A program made the position numbers and the translations under genes. Below are positions 1 to 5,937 of a stretch of DNA of 5,937 bases, in pieces. Position 1 is the stretch's first letter, and every line of letters starts with the position of its first letter. This DNA comes from Flavobacteriaceae bacterium (lineage in GTDB: Bacteria > Bacteroidota > Bacteroidia > Flavobacteriales > Flavobacteriaceae). The stretch is from assembly GCA_002401385.1 (NCBI GenBank), contig NVSY01000019.1, forward strand, positions 60,781 through 66,717. Direction: 5' to 3'. The notes beneath the pieces were generated by a model. That model did not search any database and was not told the origin of the DNA. It saw only the letters and a program-made list of their open reading frames with translations.

Positions 1-290
1 GAAATTTGAGCGGAATGAATGGCTATAATTTCTGTATTATTAGATAATTTTGAAGTAAATAAAATTACTGCAATAAACAGCCCCAAGGGCAAGAAAGTAT
101 TCCCGTAAATTATAACAAAATTTACGTAATATTCGGTAATAATTTGCCCTACTGTCAGACTATCATGTCGTAAAAACCGGTCTACTTTTTCCGAAATATC
201 AATAGCAATAGCTATTGGAATCAAAAGTATTAATACCAAACTTAGGGTAGACAGATATTTCTTTAATATGTATTTATCTAATATCTTCAA
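1..290 (-). CDS. LptF/LptG-family permease (YjgP/YjgQ), N-terminal part, cut by window edge
   Basis: Reading leftwards from a TTG at 290-288, the frame stays open for 96 codons to the window edge. The product starts MKILDKYILKKYL, the usual opening of Bacteroidota LptF/LptG permeases. A first membrane segment follows at about residues 14-32, then a charged stretch (SEKVDRF). A second hydrophobic segment covers about residues 56-79, and NTEIIAIHSA lies near residues 85-94, where the family carries its conserved NTEI-type motif. LptF and LptG are the inner-membrane subunits that work with the LptB ATPase to extract lipopolysaccharide and pass it to the Lpt bridge. TTG is chosen because no ATG lies between the upstream in-frame stop (TGA at 308-306) and the edge, and the conserved N-terminus begins exactly there. 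Only one base separates it from the tgt stop, so the two genes are probably co-transcribed and translationally coupled. LptF cannot be told from LptG with this fragment. Confidence 0.88.
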   Translation of the reverse strand, partial: MKILDKYILKKYLSTLSLVLILLIPIAIAIDISEKVDRFLRHDSLTVGQIITEYYVNFVIIYGNTFLPLGLFIAVILFTSKLSNNTEIIAIHSAQI

Positions 291-291
291 T

Positions 292-1422
292 TTACAATCG
301 CTTATTCATTTGGTTTACCATCATTGTTTTCCATGTCGCAAAATCTCCTGCTAAGATATGCTTTCTTGCTTCACGAACCAACCACATATAAAACCCTAAA
401 TTGTGAATGGTAGCAATTTGTTTTCCAAGCAATTCTTTGGCAGCAAACAAATGACGTAAATAGGCTTTTGTATACATTGAATCTACAAAAGTAGTTCCAT
501 TTTCATCAATCTGAGAAAAATCCATTTCCCATTTCTTATTTTTAATATTGATGGTTCCGTGGGCCGTAAACAACATACCATTTCTAGCATTACGAGTTGG
601 CATCACACAGTCAAACATATCTACACCCAAAGCAATGTTTTCCAAAATATTTATTGGAGTTCCTACTCCCATCAAATATCTAGGTTTATCGGCTGGTAAA
701 ATACTACAAACTACATCCGTCATTGCATACATTTCCTCTGCTGGCTCACCTACAGACAATCCTCCAATGGCATTTCCTTCTGCCCCTACAGAAGCAATAA
801 ATTCAGCCGATTGTTCACGTAAATCCGTATAAGTACTCCCCTGAACAATTGGAAAAAATGTTTGGTCAAAACCATACTTGGTAGGTGTTTTATCCAAATG
901 TGTGATACATCTTTTCAACCACCTGTGTGTCATATGCATAGATCTTTTTGCATATTTATAATCACAAGGATATGGTGTACATTCATCAAAAGCCATGATA
1001 ATATCTGCTCCGATAGTACGCTGTGTTTCCATCACATTTTCTGGTGAAAAGAAATGATAAGAACCATCTATATGACTCTTAAATTTCACTCCTTGTTCAT
1101 TAATTTTTCTACTGTTTGATAAAGAATACACTTGATATCCTCCACTATCAGTCAAAAGACTACGGTCCCAGTTCATAAACTTATGTAATCCACCCGCTTT
1201 TTCTAATATTTCGAGTTTAGGACGTAAATATAAATGATAGGTATTTCCCAAAATAATATCAGGATTTATTTCGTCTTTTAATTCCGATTGATGTACTCCT
1301 TTTACGGTTCCCACAGTACCTACGGGCATAAAAATTGGAGTTTCAATTTTTCCGTGGTCTGTTGTTACGATTCCTGCACGTGCTTTACTGCGAGGATCTG
1401 TTCCTTTGATTTCAAATTGCAT
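292..1422 (-). CDS. tgt: queuine/preQ1 tRNA-guanine(34) transglycosylase (TGT)
   Basis: The 376-aa product has the normal length of bacterial TGT. In bacteria the enzyme swaps guanine-34 for preQ1 in the GUN anticodons of Asp, Asn, His and Tyr tRNAs, a step of cytoplasmic queuosine synthesis. Visible motifs are TDSGGYQVYSL (Asp92, general base), AFDECTPYP (Asp146 and Cys148, base recognition), GGLSVGE (220-226), YLMGVGTP (249-256) and DMFDCVMPTRNARNG (Asp271, the nucleophile). By ungapped alignment to the E. coli enzyme as I recall it, the C-x-C-x2-C zinc cysteines are replaced by Gly309, Thr311 and Asp314, while the fourth ligand, His340 in TIHN, remains. The catalytic core is intact, so the gene is probably functional. 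The ATG is the first codon of the conserved MQFEIKGTD start and lies five bases after a promoter-like element. No Shine-Dalgarno is seen. The permease gene follows one base after the stop. Confidence 0.97.
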   Translation of the reverse strand: MQFEIKGTDPRSKARAGIVTTDHGKIETPIFMPVGTVGTVKGVHQSELKDEINPDIILGNTYHLYLRPKLEILEKAGGLHKFMNWDRSLLTDSGGYQVYSLSNSRKINEQGVKFKSHIDGSYHFFSPENVMETQRTIGADIIMAFDECTPYPCDYKYAKRSMHMTHRWLKRCITHLDKTPTKYGFDQTFFPIVQGSTYTDLREQSAEFIASVGAEGNAIGGLSVGEPAEEMYAMTDVVCSILPADKPRYLMGVGTPINILENIALGVDMFDCVMPTRNARNGMLFTAHGTINIKNKKWEMDFSQIDENGTTFVDSMYTKAYLRHLFAAKELLGKQIATIHNLGFYMWLVREARKHILAGDFATWKTMMVNQMNKRL

Positions 1423-1427
1423 AAGCG

Positions 1428-1435
1428 CAAAGATA
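1428..1435 (-). promoter_or_regulatory. probable tgt promoter, -7 element (TATCTTTG)
   Basis: On the minus strand the site reads TATCTTTG, a full match to the Bacteroidota sigma-A consensus TAnnTTTG. Only five bases (CGCTT) separate it from the tgt ATG. The -33 side is weak: about 20 bases upstream there is an A/T-rich TTA rather than TTG. If the element is used, transcription would begin at or within a few bases of the start codon. It lies just after the receptor terminator, where a promoter for tgt is expected. Confidence 0.6.
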
Positions 1436-1483
1436 TGGAATCACAACTATTTATAATTAATTTCATGTAAAAAGGTAGGCATA

Positions 1484-1523
1484 AAAACAAAAAAATCACG
1501 CTTCGATAAAAAGCGTGATTTTT
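1484..1523 (-). terminator. intrinsic terminator after the TonB-dependent receptor gene
   Basis: Arms at 1491-1503 and 1511-1523 are perfectly complementary over 13 bp (AAAAATCACGCTT against AAGCGTGATTTTT), with a 7-base loop. On the minus strand the second arm runs into a T-rich tail (TTTTTTTGTTTTT), as a Rho-independent terminator should. It sits about 50 bases after the receptor stop and before the tgt promoter element, separating the two units. The A/T outer pairs would let it form on the other strand too, but no plus-strand gene feeds it. Confidence 0.9.
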
Positions 1524-1570
1524 AATTACAATTTGAAAAGAAAAAAAATCCCTCTTCCTTGTATTTTAAT

Positions 1571-3376
1571 TTAGTAAATACGATATTTTAAACCAATTAG
1601 CACATTACCTTTAGGCATTGGCACTAAGTTTGTTTCCGTATATTCCGCATTCAAAATATTATTCGCTGTCAAAGATAATTCAAACCCATCTTTAATATGC
1701 GCCACTACTTTTGCATCCAATACATTATAACTTTCTCCATCTGTACGTTCCACATATCTATAAGAAATATTTTGGCTTAATGTTTCAGAAAAACGTGTGT
1801 TTAATCCCGTATTGAATTGATGTTTTAAACTGTTTAGGGAATAACGCGTGAAGTCTACAGTAGTATCATTAATTTCATCGTTTATATAACTATAACTCAC
1901 GTTCAACCCTTGTGCGTATTTACCCAAGTCAAATTGATAATTTACAGCAACATCAAACCCTTTGGTAGCCACTTGACTAAAGTTTTGAGTCTGCCATTTA
2001 TCATCCATATTCTCCTTAGTCCAATCTATCAAATCCTCAGAGTTACGATTAAATAACGCAAATGTAATTTGTAAATCATCTCCTAAATACTTTGCTCCTA
2101 ACTCCTGTGATACAGCAGATTCAGGTTGTAAATCTGGATTACCTAATGTAGTAGATCCTACGTAATATAAATCTGTATAAGTTGGTACTCTGTACGTATA
2201 GCCAATATTACCGAATAGTTTGAAATCATCAGAAATACTGTATCCGATATCAAATCCCGGTAAGAATTGGGTATCAAAATCAGAAAACGAACTCACAGCT
2301 ACTCCTAAAGTAACATCAAATTTTTCCATTTGATCAAATCGTTGTTCAAAAAAACCTGTAATTGCCGTACGTTGGTGATCTCCCAAGTTATTACTTACAA
2401 TAAATGATCGTGCTATGTCTATTCCAATTCCAGTTTTACCCAAACTGCTTTCGAAAACAACATTGGTTTCCACTCCCATTTTATTAGTAATGTGTAAATT
2501 CCTGTAATAGGCAGGGTTTTGACGAATAAACAAATACATATCTTGATTTCTTCTCCAATATGCACGTGGCATAATTTTAAAACTTCCTGTAAAAATATCC
2601 GTAGAAACTCCTAATAAACTAGTTTGAGTTTCTTCGTATTGATCCACAAATTTAGGACTCGCATAAAAGCCATTGGCACCAAACTTACGTTCTGCAAATG
2701 ATCCTATAAAATCAATACTTCCAACAGATCCCTTTAAGAATAGTGTTTTATTTTCAAAATCTGTATTATGACGGTAACCATCAGATTTCTGATAGCCTAC
2801 ATTCGCAAAAACAGCTGCATTGTCAAAGTTATGACTCATTGCAACACTCGCTTTTTTGTTGTCAAAAGATCCAAAACCTACAGAAGCCAACAATTCGTTC
2901 TCCTTAATTTTCTTTGTAATAATATTCACAGCACCTGTAAATGCATTCTGTCCATAAATTCGAGCTGCAGGGCCTTTGATAATTTCAATTCGCTCAATAT
3001 TATCTAAAGATAAAATAGCATTCATAGTATGGTGACCTGTTTGGGCATCATCCATTTTAATTCCATCAATTAGTAATAAAGTTTGCTCAAAATTACCACC
3101 TCTAATGTATAAATCCGACTGCATACCGTCAATTCCTCTTCTACGGATATCAACACCAGCAACATGTTGCAGTAGATCTGCTGTATTTGTTGCTGCAACA
3201 GCTTTAATCATTTCGGCTGTAATTACTTCAATAGATCTAGAAGATTCAGAAAATGGCACAGCAATTCTATTTCCGGATACAACAATTTCCTTTAGTTTTA
3301 TAGTATCTTTTTGAGACCATACAACAGTGTGCATCACAGTAAAAATAACTATGAGGCTAATTTTTAAATAGTTCAT
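1571..3376 (-). CDS. TonB-dependent outer-membrane receptor, BtuB-sized, substrate unknown
   Basis: The 601-aa product has a hydrophobic N-terminus and a likely signal-peptidase cut after about Ser21 (VVWS before Gln22). A TonB-box-like stretch (KEIVVSG, 29-35) follows, then a plug domain at about 42-155. Plug hallmarks are DLLQHVAGVDIRRRG, DLYIRGGNFEQTLLLIDG and ERIEIIKGPAARIYGQNAFTGAVNIIT. The remainder is rich in alternating beta-strand patterns (YRVPTYTDLYY, LQPESAVSQELGAKY) and ends in the aromatic Tyr601, as expected for a 22-strand outer-membrane barrel. Such receptors import scarce ligands such as siderophore-iron, haem or cobalamin with TonB-ExbBD energy. It lacks the N-terminal carboxypeptidase-like domain of SusC-type transporters and has no SusD partner here. 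Length and plug resemble BtuB, but no cobalamin riboswitch or transporter genes adjoin, so the ligand is unassigned. The ATG is preceded by A-rich DNA without Shine-Dalgarno. It appears to be a single-gene transcript. Confidence 0.93.
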   Translation of the reverse strand: MNYLKISLIVIFTVMHTVVWSQKDTIKLKEIVVSGNRIAVPFSESSRSIEVITAEMIKAVAATNTADLLQHVAGVDIRRRGIDGMQSDLYIRGGNFEQTLLLIDGIKMDDAQTGHHTMNAILSLDNIERIEIIKGPAARIYGQNAFTGAVNIITKKIKENELLASVGFGSFDNKKASVAMSHNFDNAAVFANVGYQKSDGYRHNTDFENKTLFLKGSVGSIDFIGSFAERKFGANGFYASPKFVDQYEETQTSLLGVSTDIFTGSFKIMPRAYWRRNQDMYLFIRQNPAYYRNLHITNKMGVETNVVFESSLGKTGIGIDIARSFIVSNNLGDHQRTAITGFFEQRFDQMEKFDVTLGVAVSSFSDFDTQFLPGFDIGYSISDDFKLFGNIGYTYRVPTYTDLYYVGSTTLGNPDLQPESAVSQELGAKYLGDDLQITFALFNRNSEDLIDWTKENMDDKWQTQNFSQVATKGFDVAVNYQFDLGKYAQGLNVSYSYINDEINDTTVDFTRYSLNSLKHQFNTGLNTRFSETLSQNISYRYVERTDGESYNVLDAKVVAHIKDGFELSLTANNILNAEYTETNLVPMPKGNVLIGLKYRIY

Positions 3377-3487
3377 TTTATAATATCAATTATTAAATTC
3401 TTCAGCTTCGTTTCTTAGGGGCTATTCCAATTTCTTAAAAGAGGTCAAACACCACAATTTTAAAAACTCAAAACGAAGATGGTTTGA
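3377..3487 (-). other. about 110-nt 5' leader of the receptor gene with competing inverted repeats
   Basis: The distance from the predicted transcription start (about 3487) to the receptor ATG is roughly 110 nt, long for this window, where tgt has almost no leader. Two pairings are visible. CTCAAA at 3488-3483 can pair with TTTGAG at 3472-3467 as a local hairpin with a 10-base loop. CTTCGTTT at 3478-3471 can pair with AAACGAAG at 3413-3406 as an 8-bp long-range helix. The second uses the loop and two stem bases of the first, so the two are largely exclusive. I recognise no known riboswitch. In AT-rich DNA such short repeats may arise by chance. Confidence 0.35.
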
Positions 3488-3492
3488 GAGCA

Positions 3493-3522
3493 CAAATGTA
3501 GTCAACCCAGACAAATGCACAA
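3493..3522 (-). promoter_or_regulatory. Bacteroidota-type promoter of the receptor gene (TTG-N19-TACATTTG)
   Basis: Read on the minus strand, TTG at 3522-3520 is followed after 19 bases by TACATTTG at 3500-3493, matching the -33 TTG / -7 TAnnTTTG promoter of this phylum in both sequence and spacing. It begins just past the terminator of the DUF3467 unit and faces the receptor gene. The predicted start is a few bases further on, near 3487. I see no clear operator overlapping it, so iron (Fur-type) or other control cannot be claimed from the sequence. Confidence 0.8.
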
Positions 3523-3530
3523 GTTTTAAA

Positions 3531-3566
3531 CAAAAAAAAAGCTGAACTTTCGTTCAGCTTTTTTTT
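3531..3566 (-). terminator. intrinsic terminator after rpoC-DUF3467
   Basis: GCTGAAC at 3541-3547 and GTTCAGC at 3552-3558 form a perfect 7-bp stem with a 4-base loop. A run of nine A (3532-3540) and a run of eight T (3559-3566) flank it and extend the pairing. On the minus strand the structure ends in nine T, a textbook Rho-independent terminator only a few bases after the DUF3467 stop. Its symmetry would let it work in both directions. It closes the RNA polymerase unit before the receptor promoter. Confidence 0.95.
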
Positions 3567-3570
3567 GTTG

Positions 3571-3885
3571 TTATGCTTCGCCCGTCGGTCCAAAATTCAT
3601 TGGAATTGGAACTTGTTCATAGTCTTTTATTTCACCATGAGATTCTTCAAAACGCTTTACATTATCTGCCAATGCTTTTACCAAACGTTTGGCGTGTTGT
3701 GGCGTTAAAATAATTCTAGATTTCACCTTTGCCTTTGGTTGCCCAGGCATTACTGAGATAAAATCAACGATAAACTCAGAAACGGAATGGTTGATAATTG
3801 CCAAGTTGGAATAAATTCCATCTGACATTTTTTCGTCCAATTCTATATTTAATTGTCCTTCGTTTTTATTTTTAGAATCACTCAT
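3571..3885 (-). CDS. DUF3467 family small protein linked to rpoC
   Basis: The 104-aa product matches the DUF3467 family, whose function is not known to me. It has a charged, probably flexible N-terminus (about 1-22) and then a compact core. The core runs YSNLAIINHSVSEFIVDF (25-42), a MPGQP turn (46-50) and a basic strand KVKSRIIL (53-60). It ends in the signature TPQHAKRLVKALADNVKRFEE (61-81), which looks like an amphipathic helix. The tail is proline- and glycine-rich. There is no signal peptide or membrane segment, so it should be cytoplasmic. It starts six bases after the rpoC stop and is followed at once by a terminator, so it is almost certainly the last gene of the RNA polymerase transcript. 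The ATG fits the family length, and no Shine-Dalgarno is seen. The family assignment is from memory of its motif. Confidence 0.88.
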   Translation of the reverse strand: MSDSKNKNEGQLNIELDEKMSDGIYSNLAIINHSVSEFIVDFISVMPGQPKAKVKSRIILTPQHAKRLVKALADNVKRFEESHGEIKDYEQVPIPMNFGPTGEA

Positions 3886-3891
3886 AATTAC

Positions 3892-5937
3892 TTATAAATT
3901 AGTATCCATTTCGTCTTGAGATCCAACAATAATGTTCTCATAATCACGCATACCGGTACCGGCAGGGATTCGTTTACCAACAATTACGTTTTCTTTCAAT
4001 CCTTTTAAGTCATCTACTTTACCATGTACCGCAGCTTCGTTCAACACCTTCGTAGTTTCCTGGAAGGATGCCGCTGAGATAAACGATTTAGTTTGTAACG
4101 ATGCTCTTGTAATACCTTGCAAAATTTGTTCAGCTGTTGCTGGATTCGCATCACGCCCTTCTACTAAATTCTTATCTTCTCTACGAAGTTTTGAATTTTC
4201 GTCGCGCAACTCACGAGGTGTTACAATTTGACCTTCTTTCAAATCATCAGAATCACCAGCATCGGTCACAACTTTCTTTCCGAAAATACCATCATTCTCG
4301 TCAATAAAGTCATTTTTATGTATCAATTGGTTTTCTAACAATAAGGTATCACCAGAGTCAACAATCTTAACTTTACGCATCATTTGACGTACTACTACTT
4401 CAAAATGCTTATCGTTAATTTTTACCCCTTGTAATCTATATACCTCTTGAATTTCATTTACTAAGAATTCTTGTACAGCTGCTGGTCCTTGAATCTTTAA
4501 TATATCAGAAGGTGTTACCGCTCCATCAGATAAAGACATACCCGCTTTTATAAAGTCATTTTCTTGTACTAAGATTTGACTTGATAACTTCACTAGGTAT
4601 TTTTTAATATTACCTAATTTAGACTCTACAATAATTTCTCTATTACCACGCTTGATTTTTCCAAACGTAACCACACCATCAATTTCAGAAACTACTGCTG
4701 GGTTAGAAGGATTACGAGCTTCGAACAATTCAGTTACACGAGGTAGACCCCCTGTAATATCTCCTGCTTTACCTGATTTACGTGGAATCTTAACAAGTAT
4801 ATCACCTGCTAGAATTTCCGTTCCATCTTCAATCATCAAGTGGGCACCCACTGGTAGGTTATAAGAACGTAATACTTCGTCATTATTATTCATCACCAAT
4901 AATGATGGAATAACCTTTTTATTTTTAGACTCCGTAATTACTCTTTCTTGGAAACCTGTTTGTTCATCCGTTTCAACACTAAAGTTAATTCCTCTTTCGA
5001 TATTTTCAAAAGCGATTTTTCCTTTAAATTCAGAAACGATTACACCGTTAAATGGATCCCATTGACAAATTTCATCACTTACTTTAATTTTGTCTCCATC
5101 TTTAATAAAGATATGAGAACCATAAGGAATGTTATTTGTACTGAAAGTAATTCCTGACTTTACATCGATCACTTTTATTTCAGAAGAACGAGAGATTACT
5201 ACTTCAACTTCGTTACCATCTGTATCTTTAGTTGTGATGGTACGTAAATCTTCAATTACAGCTTTACCTGCAAACTTAGAAATAAGTTTATTATCTTCAG
5301 AAATATTACCAGCTACCCCTCCAACGTGGAACGTTCTAAGTGTTAACTGTGTACCAGGTTCACCAATAGATTGTGCTGCAATAACACCTACGGCTTCACC
5401 TCGTTGTACATTGTGTCCTGTAGATAAACTAACACCGTAACATTTTGCACAAATACCTCTTTTAGCTTCACATGTTAATGCTGAACGTACTTCTACGCTA
5501 TCAATAATCGACTCTTCAATTACTTTAGCAGTAACCTCATTAATCAATTCACCTGATTCTGCCAATATAACATCAGTAACAGGATCTACAACATCGTGTA
5601 ATGCAACACGACCTTGAATACGTTCCCCTAAAGTTTCGACGATTTCGTCGTTTTTCTTTAATGCCTGTACTGTCAATCCTCTCAATGTACTACAGTCTAC
5701 TTCATTTACAATAACGTCTTGAGAAACATCTACCAAACGTCTTGTTAAATAACCTGCATCCGCCGTTTTCAAGGCAGTATCCGCCAATCCTTTACGAGCA
5801 CCGTGAGTAGAGATAAAGTATTCCAAAATTGACAATCCTTCCTTAAAGTTAGAAAGAATTGGATTTTCAATAATTTCACCACCTCCTGCACTCGATTTTT
5901 TAGGCTTCGCCATCAATCCACGCATTCCGGTTAACTG
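3892..5937 (-). CDS. rpoC: DNA-directed RNA polymerase subunit beta', C-terminal half (5' end outside window)
   Basis: The frame is open to the right edge (visible protein begins [12 protein letters not shown]), giving 681 residues. The ATG at 5925 is internal, since the residues before it match beta' (E. coli has [13 protein letters not shown]). In visible numbering the bridge helix covers about 42-74 ([20 protein letters not shown] onward). The second zinc site is Cys82, Cys156, Cys163 and Cys166. The trigger-loop helix [19 protein letters not shown] and on spans 180-207. About 185 residues then separate the two halves of the trigger loop, in the position of the E. coli SI3 insertion, before [16 protein letters not shown] (about 393-408). 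The C-terminus keeps [25 protein letters not shown] and [16 protein letters not shown]. The catalytic NADFDGD loop lies outside the window. This is the core transcription enzyme; the DUF3467 gene follows six bases after the stop. Confidence 0.99.
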   Translation of the reverse strand, partial: QLTGMRGLMAKPKKSSAGGGEIIENPILSNFKEGLSILEYFISTHGARKGLADTALKTADAGYLTRRLVDVSQDVIVNEVDCSTLRGLTVQALKKNDEIVETLGERIQGRVALHDVVDPVTDVILAESGELINEVTAKVIEESIIDSVEVRSALTCEAKRGICAKCYGVSLSTGHNVQRGEAVGVIAAQSIGEPGTQLTLRTFHVGGVAGNISEDNKLISKFAGKAVIEDLRTITTKDTDGNEVEVVISRSSEIKVIDVKSGITFSTNNIPYGSHIFIKDGDKIKVSDEICQWDPFNGVIVSEFKGKIAFENIERGINFSVETDEQTGFQERVITESKNKKVIPSLLVMNNNDEVLRSYNLPVGAHLMIEDGTEILAGDILVKIPRKSGKAGDITGGLPRVTELFEARNPSNPAVVSEIDGVVTFGKIKRGNREIIVESKLGNIKKYLVKLSSQILVQENDFIKAGMSLSDGAVTPSDILKIQGPAAVQEFLVNEIQEVYRLQGVKINDKHFEVVVRQMMRKVKIVDSGDTLLLENQLIHKNDFIDENDGIFGKKVVTDAGDSDDLKEGQIVTPRELRDENSKLRREDKNLVEGRDANPATAEQILQGITRASLQTKSFISAASFQETTKVLNEAAVHGKVDDLKGLKENVIVGKRIPAGTGMRDYENIIVGSQDEMDTNL

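Noticed and set aside
1423..1483. preQ1 riboswitch controlling tgt
   Set aside because: The promoter element lies five bases from the ATG, leaving no room for a leader, and no preQ1-type hairpin with an A-rich tail is seen.
292..3376. Receptor and tgt acting together in uptake of queuosine precursors
   Set aside because: They are split by a strong terminator and tgt has its own promoter element. Adjacency is the only support, and no vitamin-transport partner gene is present.
3377..3492. Cobalamin riboswitch ahead of the BtuB-like receptor
   Set aside because: The leader is only about 110 nt and I find no B12-box-like sequence or the multi-helix layout of that class, which is usually longer.
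548..5440. Short plus-strand reading frames opposite the five genes
   Set aside because: Each lies wholly or largely antisense to a well-conserved gene, has low-complexity or unfamiliar protein sequence, and has no promoter or independent support.
3892..5925. rpoC starting at the ATG at 5925
   Set aside because: The codons before it (Gln-Leu-Thr-Gly) continue the conserved beta' sequence to the window edge, so this Met is internal.
1..5937. CRISPR array, IS element, phage genes, tRNA or rRNA
   Set aside because: Reading both strands, I found no spaced direct repeats, transposase or integrase motifs, terminal inverted repeats or structural RNA genes.

Overview
The window reads as chromosomal DNA of a Bacteroidota bacterium, most likely a member of the Flavobacteriaceae. 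The DNA is AT-rich, the start sites lack Shine-Dalgarno sequences, and two sites match the Bacteroidota sigma-A promoter form (TAnnTTTG at about -7, TTG at about -33). The rpoC / DUF3467 pair and the tgt / LptF-LptG permease pair are also arrangements I recall from flavobacterial genomes. No phage, IS element, CRISPR array, tRNA or rRNA is visible. All five genes lie on the minus strand, so transcription runs from the right edge to the left edge.

Layout in the direction of transcription: (1) 5937-3892 is the C-terminal half of rpoC (RNA polymerase beta'), cut by the right edge. (2) 3885-3571 is a 104-aa DUF3467 protein six bases after rpoC, closed by a strong intrinsic terminator at 3531-3566. 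(3) 3522-3493 is a well-formed Bacteroidota promoter. It is followed by a leader of roughly 110 nt and a 601-aa BtuB-sized TonB-dependent outer-membrane receptor (3376-1571) with its own terminator (1484-1523). (4) 1435-1428 is a TAnnTTTG element only five bases before the ATG of tgt (1422-292, queuosine tRNA-guanine transglycosylase). (5) One base after the tgt stop, from a TTG start, lies the N-terminal part of an LptF/LptG-type permease (290-1), cut by the left edge.

This makes three transcription units: rpoC-DUF3467, the receptor alone, and tgt-lptF/G. Apart from sharing a strand they have no obvious common function: transcription, nutrient uptake, and tRNA modification with LPS export.

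The region is mostly housekeeping and I found no new multi-gene system. The points most worth a second look are: the tgt product lacks all three zinc-ligand cysteines while keeping its catalytic aspartates; the tgt mRNA may be leaderless; the receptor leader has competing inverted repeats; a small uncharacterised protein is tightly linked to rpoC; and beta' carries a large insertion in the trigger loop plus a short one just before the bridge helix.
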